From NCBI GenBank assembly GCA_025194985.1, contig JAOANE010000011.1, forward strand, positions 1 to 31,919: a stretch of DNA of 31,919 nt, given 5' to 3'. A program made the translations under genes and the position numbers. This DNA is from Regnicoccus frigidus (GTDB taxonomy: Bacteria; Cyanobacteriota; Cyanobacteriia; PCC-6307; Cyanobiaceae). The notes under the pieces are model-generated. The model was not told where the DNA came from. It ran no database searches and was given only the letters and a program-made list of their open reading frames with translations. Positions 24,526-31,527 of this stretch are shown piece after piece. Every line of letters begins with the position of its first letter. Position 1 is the first letter of the stretch.

Positions 24526-24539
24526 GTAGCAACTGAGAC
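24526..24539. promoter_or_regulatory. near-consensus NtcA-like site
   Basis: GTA-N8-GAC, one base away from the NtcA consensus GTA-N8-TAC. It is 51 bp before a small gene and about 345 bp before glnB, a known NtcA target in cyanobacteria. The match is short and may be chance. Confidence 0.25.
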
Positions 24540-24589
24540 ACCGTGACCCTGCATGCTCGGGCCTAATGGCTCCTTCGCAGGGTCTTGTC

Positions 24590-24814
24590 ATGGATCTCGC
24601 TCTTGCCCCCACAACCTGTGGTTATCGCCTGCAACCAGCTTCGGCTGTGGGCATGCTTTGGCTGCAAACCCACTTCGAAGACAAGCACTGGCACCATCTC
24701 GCTGAAGGTAATGTCAGCGTGGAGCAAGCCTCTGCTGACTTGATCTGCGACGACGCCACCGCAGCGGGTCTCTGCGTCAGCCGCACGGGCCTCCCGACGA
24801 TCGCGCCGGACTAG
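24590..24814 (+). CDS. small hypothetical protein upstream of glnB (74 aa)
   Basis: Starts MDLALAPTTCGYRLQPAS and contains GMLWLQTHFEDKHW, followed by an acidic, Ala-rich region (EQASADLICDDATAAGL). No membrane segment or known motif. ATG 24590 is preferred over ATG 24566. The aromatic-rich central block looks like a conserved core, and I recall similar short proteins in picocyanobacteria, but I cannot name a family. It is co-oriented with glnB 69 bp downstream. Confidence 0.6.
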   Translation: MDLALAPTTCGYRLQPASAVGMLWLQTHFEDKHWHHLAEGNVSVEQASADLICDDATAAGLCVSRTGLPTIAPD

Positions 24815-24883
24815 GCCCAAGTCCGTCGCACCAAGGTCTTGCTATGGACCTGACTCCTTCAACCTGCACATTCAAGTGATTCC

Positions 24884-25222
24884 ATGAAAAAAGTCGAAGC
24901 CATCATTCGTCCCTTCAAGCTTGAGGATGTCAAGGTGGCCTTGGTCAATGCCGGCATTGTCGGGATGACCGTCAGCGAAGTGCGCGGGTTCGGCAGGCAG
25001 AAGGGACAGGTTGAGCGTTATCGGGGATCGGAATTCACCGTTGAATTTCTGCAGAAACTCAAACTTGACGTTGTCGTTGATGACGACCGCGTTGAAACGG
25101 TGGTCAACGCCATTCAGGAAGCCGCCCGCACCGGTGAGATCGGCGATGGCAAGATCTTCATCAGCACCATTGAGACCGTGATCCGCATCCGCACCGGCGA
25201 CCTCGACAGCAGCGCCATCTAA
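24884..25222 (+). CDS. glnB: nitrogen regulatory protein PII
   Basis: Trimeric signal protein that senses ATP/ADP and 2-oxoglutarate and controls nitrogen assimilation, 112 residues. The T-loop reads GQVERYRGSEFTVEF: Ser49, the cyanobacterial phosphorylation site, is present, but residue 51 is Phe where most PII proteins have Tyr, the uridylylation site of enterobacteria. The B-loop TGEIGDGKIF and C-loop IRIRTGD are intact. The start MKKVEAIIRPFKLEDVK is standard. Single gene followed by convergent tlyA. Confidence 0.97.
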   Translation: MKKVEAIIRPFKLEDVKVALVNAGIVGMTVSEVRGFGRQKGQVERYRGSEFTVEFLQKLKLDVVVDDDRVETVVNAIQEAARTGEIGDGKIFISTIETVIRIRTGDLDSSAI

Positions 25223-25251
25223 GCCGGCGTGATCGGGGCCTACGGGCTTCG

Positions 25252-26067
25252 CTACTTGAGTGTGGCCCTCACCAAGGAATCGATCGCTGCTGGATCGAGT
25301 ACTTCGAAACTCTGTTGCGATCCAGGCCTGAGCCAGAGCAAGTATTCATGGTTGCCAGCCGGACCAGTGATCGGTGAGGCCACCAGCCCTGCAGCCAGCC
25401 AGTCCTGTGCTGCGGCGGCTGTGATCACCGCTTCGAGGGCATCGGCATGGGCCACGGGATCACGCACCACGCCGCCCTTGCCGACCCGGGCCTTGCCCAC
25501 CTCGAACTGGGGTTTGACCAGCACCACCGCCTCGGCCTGCTCCGCAACCAGCAACCTTCTCAGGGCAGGTAGTACCAGGGCCAAGGAAATGAACGACAGA
25601 TCGGCCACGGCCAGATCTGCCCAGAGATCGCCAGGACCATAGAGCTGGTCGGAGTGGAGATGGCGGAGGTTGGTGCGTTCCTTCAGGACCACCCGTTCGT
25701 CTGTGCGCAGGCTCCAGGCCGTCTGGCCGTAGCCCACATCCACCCCGTACACCTTGCTGGCTCCGTGTTGGAGCAGGCAGTCGGTGAAGCCACCGGTGGA
25801 GATCCCGCCATCCAGGCAGATCCGGCCTTCGACCTGCAGCGGGAAGGCCTCCAGGGCCGCGATCAGTTTCTCGCCTCCCCTGGAGACAAAACGCGGCCCT
25901 GGGTCAACGTCTGGCACCAGCTCCGCTCGCACCTCCATGCCCGGCTTGTCGAAAATCTGGCCGCCCAGACGCACCCGGCCCGCCCGGATCAGCTGCTGAG
26001 CCTGCTGGCGACTGGCGACCAAGCCGAGGGCCACAAGATGGAGATCAAGGCGCTGCTTCGGGGCCAT
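25252..26067 (-). CDS. tlyA: TlyA family rRNA (cytidine-2'-O)-methyltransferase
   Basis: A 271-residue protein of the TlyA/hemolysin A family, which methylates ribosomal RNA. An S4 RNA-binding domain at about 5-65 (RLDLHLVALGLVASRQQAQQ, then AGRVRLGG) precedes a FtsJ-like methyltransferase domain with the SAM-binding motif LDGGISTGGFTDCLL and an acidic YGVDVGYGQ strand. VLVKPQFEVGK is another family signature. ATG 26067 gives the expected start MAPKQRLDLHL; the longer frame to 26181 adds implausible residues. Convergent with glnB and divergent from purB. Confidence 0.9.
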   Translation of the reverse strand: MAPKQRLDLHLVALGLVASRQQAQQLIRAGRVRLGGQIFDKPGMEVRAELVPDVDPGPRFVSRGGEKLIAALEAFPLQVEGRICLDGGISTGGFTDCLLQHGASKVYGVDVGYGQTAWSLRTDERVVLKERTNLRHLHSDQLYGPGDLWADLAVADLSFISLALVLPALRRLLVAEQAEAVVLVKPQFEVGKARVGKGGVVRDPVAHADALEAVITAAAAQDWLAAGLVASPITGPAGNHEYLLWLRPGSQQSFEVLDPAAIDSLVRATLK

Positions 26068-26197
26068 GGCCAGGGTTGTGCCGACCGGCTTGGTCGGAGC
26101 CGGCTGGAGATTCAGTGGGTACTGAACCACGGCCCAGGGCCAGAGAAGGCTCACAGCCGACCCATAGATTGGGAACAACATTGAGCTTTGCTAGTCC

Positions 26198-27493
26198 TTG
26201 ATCGAGCGTTATTCCCTGCCTGAGATGGCCAGGATCTGGAGTGAGCAGGCCAAATTCCAGACCTGGTTAGAGGTGGAGCTGGCAGCCTGTGCAGCCCAGT
26301 GTGAGCTGGGCCGGGTCCCGGCTGAAGCGCTGGCGGAGATCCAGGCCAAGGCACGTTTCGAGCCTGAGCGGATTGCCGTGATTGAAGCGGAGGTGCGCCA
26401 CGACGTGATTGCCTTCCTCACCAACGTCAATGAGCACGTCGGAGACTCTGGCCGCTACATCCACGTCGGCATGACCAGCTCCGATGTGCTCGACACTGGC
26501 CTGGCCCTGCAGCTGAAGGCCTCGGTTCAGGCCCTGCGCCATGAACTTGACGGTTTGGTGTCGGCTCTGCGTGAGCTGGCCGGGGCCCACAAGGACACGG
26601 TGATGGTTGGTCGCTCCCATGCCATCCATGGCGAGCCGATCACCTTCGGCTTCAAGGTGGCTGGCTGGCTGGCTGAAACCCTGCGCAACCAGGAACGGCT
26701 GGAGCGGTTGGAGACGGTGGTGGCCGTGGGGCAGATCAGCGGAGCGATGGGCACCTATGCCAACACCGATCCTGAGGTGGAAGCCCTCACCTGCCAACGG
26801 CTTGGTCTGGTCCCCGACACCGTCAGCACCCAGGTGATCGGCCGCGATCGGCATGCCGACTACGTCCAGACCCTGGCTTTGGTTGGCACCTCCCTGGAGC
26901 GTATCTCCACTGAAATCCGCAACCTGCAACGCACCGACGTGCTGGAGGTGGAGGAAAGCTTTGCCAAGGGCCAGAAAGGAAGCTCGGCGATGCCACACAA
27001 GCGCAACCCCATTCGCAGCGAGCGGATCAGCGGACTGGCGCGCGTGCTGCGCAGCTACACCGTGGCCGCCCTGGAGAACGTGGCCCTCTGGCATGAGCGG
27101 GACATCAGCCACAGCTCGGTGGAGCGAATGATGCTGCCGGATTGTTCCGTCACCCTCCACTTCATGCTGCGCGAGATGACCGCAGTGATCCGGGGACTGG
27201 GCGTCTATCCGGCCAACATGCAGCGCAACTTGAACGTTTATGGCGGCGTGGTGTTCAGTCAGCGGGTGCTGCTAGCCCTTGTCGAAGCCGGCATGGCCCG
27301 CGAGCAGGCCTACGCCATCGTTCAGCGGCATGCCCATAGCGCCTGGAACACCGAAGGCGGCGATTTTCGCGCCAACCTCAACGGTGATGCTGAAGTCTGC
27401 GGCCGTCTCAATACCGCCCAGCGCGAAGCCTGCTTCAGCACGGCCTTGCATCAGGCCCAGCTGGGCGTGATCTGGGAGCGGCTGGGCCTCTGA
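26198..27493 (+). CDS. purB: adenylosuccinate lyase
   Basis: Catalyses two steps of purine synthesis: release of fumarate from SAICAR and from adenylosuccinate. Full length at 431 residues. The fumarase/aspartase signature loop is GSSAMPHKRNP (261-271) with the catalytic Ser, and the general acid His141 is in GRSHAIHGEP. TSSDVLDTG (93-101) binds substrate. The frame starts with TTG at 26198, giving MIERYSLPEMARIW, the normal N-terminus; no in-frame ATG gives a full-length protein, so TTG is very likely the true start. Confidence 0.95.
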   Translation: MIERYSLPEMARIWSEQAKFQTWLEVELAACAAQCELGRVPAEALAEIQAKARFEPERIAVIEAEVRHDVIAFLTNVNEHVGDSGRYIHVGMTSSDVLDTGLALQLKASVQALRHELDGLVSALRELAGAHKDTVMVGRSHAIHGEPITFGFKVAGWLAETLRNQERLERLETVVAVGQISGAMGTYANTDPEVEALTCQRLGLVPDTVSTQVIGRDRHADYVQTLALVGTSLERISTEIRNLQRTDVLEVEESFAKGQKGSSAMPHKRNPIRSERISGLARVLRSYTVAALENVALWHERDISHSSVERMMLPDCSVTLHFMLREMTAVIRGLGVYPANMQRNLNVYGGVVFSQRVLLALVEAGMAREQAYAIVQRHAHSAWNTEGGDFRANLNGDAEVCGRLNTAQREACFSTALHQAQLGVIWERLGL

Positions 27494-27578
27494 ATCCCGC
27501 CCCAGCCCCTCGGAATGCTGCCGGACGATCGCTCTTTGTGGGGAAAAGGGGGTGGCGTTGAGAACCGGCTCCAAGGGC

Positions 27579-27887
27579 CTAGGGCAAATCATCCACAGCT
27601 TTGCGGGCTTGGGCCAGCAAGGTCTCCAGCTCGCGATCAGACGTCCCCTGCTCCAGCTGGATCTGGCTCTCGGGCGGTGGAAGTGGCGGCATTGGATCGG
27701 CGACCATGGCACGGGGTCGCGGTCTCCCGCGGCTCTTGCCGCTTCGCTCTGCCAGCCAGAGAATCACGAGAACCACCACGGCGACGATCCAACCGGTGGG
27801 TCCAGCCACAAACAGGGCTGCCACCAGAAGGATCAGCAGGCAGCCTCCGCAGCCTGAGGCACAGCCATCGCTTGGGGCGGTGCTCAA
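27579..27887 (-). CDS. small Cys-rich membrane protein (102 aa)
   Basis: The N-terminus has three close cysteines (C9, C13, C16 in GCASGCGGC), followed by a hydrophobic stretch at 17-46 that could form one long or two short membrane helices. A basic segment (SGKSRGRPRPR) and a Pro/Glu-rich soluble tail ending in LLAQARKAVDDLP complete it. The start appears to be TTG at 27887. Convergent with purB (85-bp gap). I do not recognise a family; the composition looks like a true small cyanobacterial membrane protein. It is the last gene with the GC-rich composition of the left part. Confidence 0.6.
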   Translation of the reverse strand: MSTAPSDGCASGCGGCLLILLVAALFVAGPTGWIVAVVVLVILWLAERSGKSRGRPRPRAMVADPMPPLPPPESQIQLEQGTSDRELETLLAQARKAVDDLP

Positions 27888-28345
27888 GGAAACATGCGCT
27901 TTGCTGGGACGGCAGGGATTCTATGGAGAGGCAGCTGGTTGCTCCGCGTTAAGAAAAATTTGTTTTCGATTAATCAAAAGAATCTAATCCTATTCCATTG
28001 GTTGAAAAGGGGCTTTTGGTTCGTACCTATTATGCAGAATGGGTCAGGAACAATTTCAGAAAAAACTAAGCAAGCCACCTGATAACAATTCTGATTAGGG
28101 CATTGGTTTCAGCCTCTGGGTTGCTCTGCAGATGGCAAAGAGCAGATTGTTGTCAGTGACCAGTTTAAATTTATGTTTATCAAGTTTTGATCTTACGCCT
28201 TGATTGACCCGAGTCTTGGACGGCTATTTCTAATAGGCAATGAGCTTTCTGTTAATGATTGGCATGCTCAACAGCTAGTCTACGTTGAGATCGGGAGATC
28301 CTTGAAATAAACGGGGCATGGCGAAGAGCGAAGCATGGCCTAATC
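27888..28345. other. A/T-rich gene-free stretch
   Basis: No gene with support on either strand. Base composition changes from GC-rich to clearly A/T-rich at about 27950. It holds a direct repeat of GCATGGC at about 28316 and 28333, flanking a GCGAAG-type repeat. It looks like degraded or acquired DNA at the border of the accessory region. Confidence 0.45.
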
Positions 28346-28757
28346 TCAAGTCCACTCTGAAGAGTGCGGAACTTGCAGCATAAATAAGTAGTTTGCCGAA
28401 AGGTTTCCTGTTTTGATATTATTAATCGCCAATCCCTCAGCGCAGGCTTGTATAGGCTTCTCCGTCATTGTTGCTGTCCTGGTACTGGTGAGCTTGGTGT
28501 AGTAGTTCCTGGCTGCGTAGATAAGAGTTGATAGCGTTTCGGCTATATCAAAGTCCTCTTGGAGCCGATCCAGAACTGCCTCCTGTTCGAGACTGCGTAC
28601 TGCTAAGATGAGAATCTTAGGCTCGAGTGATTCTGGCTGTTTGCCATACTGCAGCTTTGCGCTGACTGGACCAAAATATGGTATTCAGATAGGCTCTTTC
28701 TTTCACTTGCTTGGGCATATCTTTCTGCATGAAGGTCATCTCGTTTTCTAGTAACAT
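28346..28757 (-). pseudogene. frameshifted remnant of an unknown gene
   Basis: Two overlapping open frames on the minus strand look like halves of one protein. The first, from ATG 28757 to a stop at 28617, starts MLLENEMTFMQKDMPKQVK and contains RAYLNTIFW. The second has no start of its own, is open from 28684 to its TGA at 28346, and contains LEPKILILAVRSLEQEAVL, then ETLSTLIYAARNYY and SANYLFMLQVPHSSEW. The overlap (28617-28684) is where a single frameshift would join them into about 135-150 residues. The amino acid make-up is protein-like and helical. I do not recognise the family. Another 91-residue minus frame (28603-28878) in the same place looks less likely. Confidence 0.4.
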
Positions 28758-29128
28758 CTATTGCAGATTTTCCGCCCTGATCACTTCTTCCGCCGTCTAA
28801 CCGTATCAAACGACGGCCTGAGAATCCTGCCGCACCGTGCTCTGATTCGCATTCGGCTCTGGAGATATCTGAAGACAAAGGTGCATCTGCTGGCTACTAG
28901 GAAGCTCGGCTCTATCCGGGGTGAAGATGCAGGCTAAGCGCACAGTGATCTTCTTGGCTCAATTCATCATCCGGACTATGTCCTCGTCACCGATGGAGAA
29001 CATGGTGATGGAGTTGTTTTGGGCTGTGAAGGCGGGAATCATTGTGGACGCAATAAGTAGAAGACAGCAAACAGTAAATTTAGTCTTTATATATTCAGTT
29101 CCTGAAGGCTGTAAAGCTGCCTGCAAAT
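28758..29128. other. gene-free stretch downstream of the accessory operon
   Basis: I see no supported gene, terminator or RNA. A 72-codon plus-strand frame (28921-29139) has no protein-like features and its 3' end overlaps the end of the next gene, so I regard it as chance. Confidence 0.4.
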
Positions 29129-29947
29129 CTAATTCATAATTGGATCAATTCCCTCTAGAAAGGTGACGCTGCCTAGGCTGCTTACTAGCTCCACTCCCTC
29201 TGGGGTGCTCGTGAATTGACCTGCTTCACGATCAGGCTTGCCTTGGCCATCCTTGCTGAAGATCTCTACCATGCCATTGGTCCAAAATACGTATCTGCTG
29301 CTGTAGCCATCTTCCCACTGAACATTGTAAACAGTATGACCATTGATGTTTGTCGAGATGCTAGTTAGGCAAGAAAGTGATTTCGATTTCGAGTCGCGGT
29401 AGCTACGGAACGTACAGGAGCTCATGCCTGGTTCACTTGGGTTACTATCGGAGGGCTTGTTGCTGTTGTCTTCCTTTGGTTGGATTGGTTCCTCAAGGCG
29501 AGATGCTTCATTGATTTGAGTTTCGGCAACAGCGGGTGCGTCGGATTTGTTGGTATTGAGATTGCGTTTAGGCTTAGGCGCCGGGTTCTTTGATGGGCGA
29601 TTGAATAAATCCAGCTTCTCAGGAGAAGAATTGTTGATACTTTTTCTTGTTTGATTCAGAGAGGACAGCCCAAGTGCAATAACTACAAACGCTGCCAATG
29701 AGCCCAAGAAAAACAAAGCGGGGATACCCGACTTGACCGATGTTGTTAGTGGACTGAGACTTGCCGATAGTTCTGGACTTGGAGGAGTGCCTTGCAGCCT
29801 TTTGTCTTGGACATTTTTTATTCCGGATTCGGACGTCTTCAAAGGTAAAGACGGTGGTAGGAAGGTAGACTCGTTGAGCTCATGGAGCAGTTCTTCGGCG
29901 CGAGCAGCAATGTCCTTCGGCTCCTCCCGGTGCGCCTTTTGGCTCAT
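29129..29947 (-). CDS. single-pass membrane protein with C-terminal beta-rich domain
   Basis: A 272-residue protein in three parts. Residues 1-73 are hydrophilic (a short amphipathic helix AARAEELLHELNES, then Pro/Ser-rich). A single membrane helix spans about 74-95 (GIPALFFLGSLAAFVVIALG). The rest is a flexible Lys/Pro/Asn-rich linker to about 172 and a compact domain at 175-272. That domain has two cysteines (178 and 193) that could form a disulfide, and beta-type aromatic strands such as TVYNVQWEDGYSSRYVFW. The topology suggests that the C-terminal domain is periplasmic, linked over the cell wall. The ATG overlaps the stop of the upstream gene by 4 nt, so it belongs to the accessory operon. 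No function is recognised. Confidence 0.7.
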   Translation of the reverse strand: MSQKAHREEPKDIAARAEELLHELNESTFLPPSLPLKTSESGIKNVQDKRLQGTPPSPELSASLSPLTTSVKSGIPALFFLGSLAAFVVIALGLSSLNQTRKSINNSSPEKLDLFNRPSKNPAPKPKRNLNTNKSDAPAVAETQINEASRLEEPIQPKEDNSNKPSDSNPSEPGMSSCTFRSYRDSKSKSLSCLTSISTNINGHTVYNVQWEDGYSSRYVFWTNGMVEIFSKDGQGKPDREAGQFTSTPEGVELVSSLGSVTFLEGIDPIMN

Positions 29948-30612
29948 GGCTGCTGCTCCGAGAGTCTCAACAGGCGGTTGAGTAGATCCTGCTGGATCCG
30001 CAATTGTGAGCGAAGTTCGTTGATCTCACTGTCCTGTCTGGTCTGCTGCTGGCTGACCCGACGCTCAAGGCTCTCCAGTCGTCGCAACAGCATCGTCTGC
30101 TTCTCCTGCTCGGGGAATGGACGATTGCGGGGCACCATCTCACCTGGGCTGAACAATGTCCAGCTTTGGCCGCGCACCACCGGCTTGAAGATTGGAAGCA
30201 TCTGCAAGACCAGATCTTGTTGCCCCTCAGACTCCAGGGCGGTGGGGAAGATGCGCTGAAAAGTCTCGCTGTCCCACACCCAGGCAGGGGAATCAGCTTG
30301 CACCCAGACGACGGCATCACCACCGATAAGCTCACAGAACTGGAACACCGAAGCGGACTCGGCCACGCTGAGGCGAAGGCCACGCTGGGTTGTGGCGGTG
30401 AGTTCTGCTGGAGCCTGGTAAGCCGCCAGGGCCTCGGGAGAGCGGCGCAGCAGACGGGTGAGCAGCAGCTCATCGACGGGCCACGGCCGGCGTGAGGGAG
30501 AAGCACTGGGCGGCTGTTGGGGCGGAGCCGGCCTGGCAGTGTGAACCTGCAGCTGCTCGACGTCTCGCTCCAGTTGCAGCAGGCGATCGAGCGGTGAAGG
30601 TGTGGCAGCCAT
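29944..30612 (-). CDS. coiled-coil protein of unknown function, co-operonic with MotB-like gene
   Basis: A 222-residue soluble protein. A short amphipathic helix at about 5-24 (PLDRLLQLERDVEQLQ) and a Pro/Ser linker precede a central globular part at about 45-165, which has LSVAESASVFQF, GGDAVVWVQADSPAWVW and VRGQSWTLFSPGEMVPR. A long coiled coil at about 168-218 ends the protein. ATG 30612 (MAATPSPLDR) lies 1 nt after the stop of the OmpA/MotB-like gene, and the end overlaps the membrane protein gene. I do not recognise the central domain. The context suggests a cytoplasmic partner of the membrane complex. Confidence 0.7.
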   Translation of the reverse strand: MAATPSPLDRLLQLERDVEQLQVHTARPAPPQQPPSASPSRRPWPVDELLLTRLLRRSPEALAAYQAPAELTATTQRGLRLSVAESASVFQFCELIGGDAVVWVQADSPAWVWDSETFQRIFPTALESEGQQDLVLQMLPIFKPVVRGQSWTLFSPGEMVPRNRPFPEQEKQTMLLRRLESLERRVSQQQTRQDSEINELRSQLRIQQDLLNRLLRLSEQQP

Positions 30613-30613
30613 C

Positions 30614-31216
30614 TCAGCGGTTCTCCTGACGCGTGAAGCGCAGCTCGATGCGGCGCCGTTCGGCACGATTCTTCGTGTCGGCGGGGGCATACCGACCATC
30701 TACCTCGATCAGGCTACCGGCGGAATAGGGGCGAATGATCAACCCTTCGCTGCCATCGGGATCCAGCCTGGCCCTGAGCTCATGGGCCACAGCCAGGGCG
30801 CGCAGCAGCCCCAGATCGGTGTTTGAGCCTGCCAGGAAACCGTTGAGCGTTGATGAACGGTTGGCCTTGGGCATCAGCAGATCGAGGTTACTCATCCCTG
30901 GTGAAGGTTGACCATCGGTGTGGCCAATCACTTCGACGCTGTCGATCCGGTACTTCTTGATGATCTCGCGAATGTCCGGTAAGCGTCGATCCAGGGCTTG
31001 TTTGAAGTCTGGGCTCAGCACATAGCTTCCGGTGCTGAAGCGGAAGGATTCCCGCTCCGTTAAAGGAACCAGGGGTGGTTTCTCGTTACTGGCTCGCGCC
31101 AGGGCTGCGATGGCCACGGTAATCAGCAGGATCAGCAGGCTAGTGCTGAGCAGGTCGGTATAGCCGATCCAGTAATTGGTGTCGCTGTTCTGGGAGCGTC
31201 GCCTGGAGCGAGCCAT
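30614..31216 (-). CDS. OmpA/MotB-like protein, candidate ZorB-type stator subunit
   Basis: A 200-residue protein with the MotB/ZorB plan. A short basic cytoplasmic N-terminus leads to one membrane helix at about 22-42. Asp21 (GYTDLLSTSL) stands at the start of the helix, where MotB and ZorB have their proton-accepting Asp. The OmpA-like peptidoglycan-binding domain follows (about 60-195), with VEVIGHTDGQP at 94-104, LGLLRALAVAHEL at 135-147 and the terminal motif NRAERRRIELRF at 183-194. ATG 31216 is 2 nt from the stop of the upstream coiled-coil gene, and the next gene starts 1 nt after its stop. No flagellar gene is present. ExbD/TolR or a plain OmpA anchor are alternatives. Confidence 0.78.
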   Translation of the reverse strand: MARSRRRSQNSDTNYWIGYTDLLSTSLLILLITVAIAALARASNEKPPLVPLTERESFRFSTGSYVLSPDFKQALDRRLPDIREIIKKYRIDSVEVIGHTDGQPSPGMSNLDLLMPKANRSSTLNGFLAGSNTDLGLLRALAVAHELRARLDPDGSEGLIIRPYSAGSLIEVDGRYAPADTKNRAERRRIELRFTRQENR

Positions 31217-31218
31217 GA

Positions 31219-31515
31219 TCAGCGCCCCCTCCCGTCAAGATCTCGGCCATCGGGCCCTGCCAGTGAGCTCAGACTGAGCAGGCGGGTCTCGAGATCCATC
31301 ACTAACTCGATCAGCCCCTGGCTGAGGGCCTGGGCATTCCGGGTCGGTTGATCAAGCTCAATGAGTGCGGCTCGCTGGGTGTTGATGGCCGCACCAAGAT
31401 CCTGCTGCAATTGATGACGTAGTTGCTCGATGGTCTCTCGGGCTTGCTTGCTGCGCTCGGCCAGCAGGGCCTCATCCTCGAATTTGGCATGCTGCACCGA
31501 ACTCACAAAGGGCAC
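31219..31515 (-). CDS. coiled-coil protein, probable 3' remnant of an IS-disrupted (MotA/ZorA-like?) gene
   Basis: A 98-residue, almost entirely helical, Gln/Glu/Leu-rich reading frame (KFEDEALLAERSKQARETIE, then RHQLQQDLGAAINTQRAAL). It lacks membrane segments. The frame opens only at a TGA at 31525-31527, next to the IS5-type element. The first possible start is GTG 31515, with no good ribosome site. I infer that the original gene extended upstream and was cut by the insertion. In Zorya and flagellar stators the gene before the MotB-like one encodes a MotA-like channel, and ZorA ends in a long coiled coil, which this could be. An intact small protein is the alternative. Confidence 0.5.
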   Translation of the reverse strand: MPFVSSVQHAKFEDEALLAERSKQARETIEQLRHQLQQDLGAAINTQRAALIELDQPTRNAQALSQGLIELVMDLETRLLSLSSLAGPDGRDLDGRGR

Positions 31516-31527
31516 CTCGAAAAATCA

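Noticed and set aside
28603..28878. 91-codon minus-strand frame in the gene-poor stretch
   Set aside because: It overlaps two other frames with more protein-like sequence and has polar, unstructured composition; I favour the frameshifted remnant at 28346-28757.
30614..31216. The OmpA/MotB-like gene as part of a flagellar motor
   Set aside because: No other flagellar genes are present, and cyanobacteria have no flagella; a stand-alone stator-type or cell-wall anchor role fits better.
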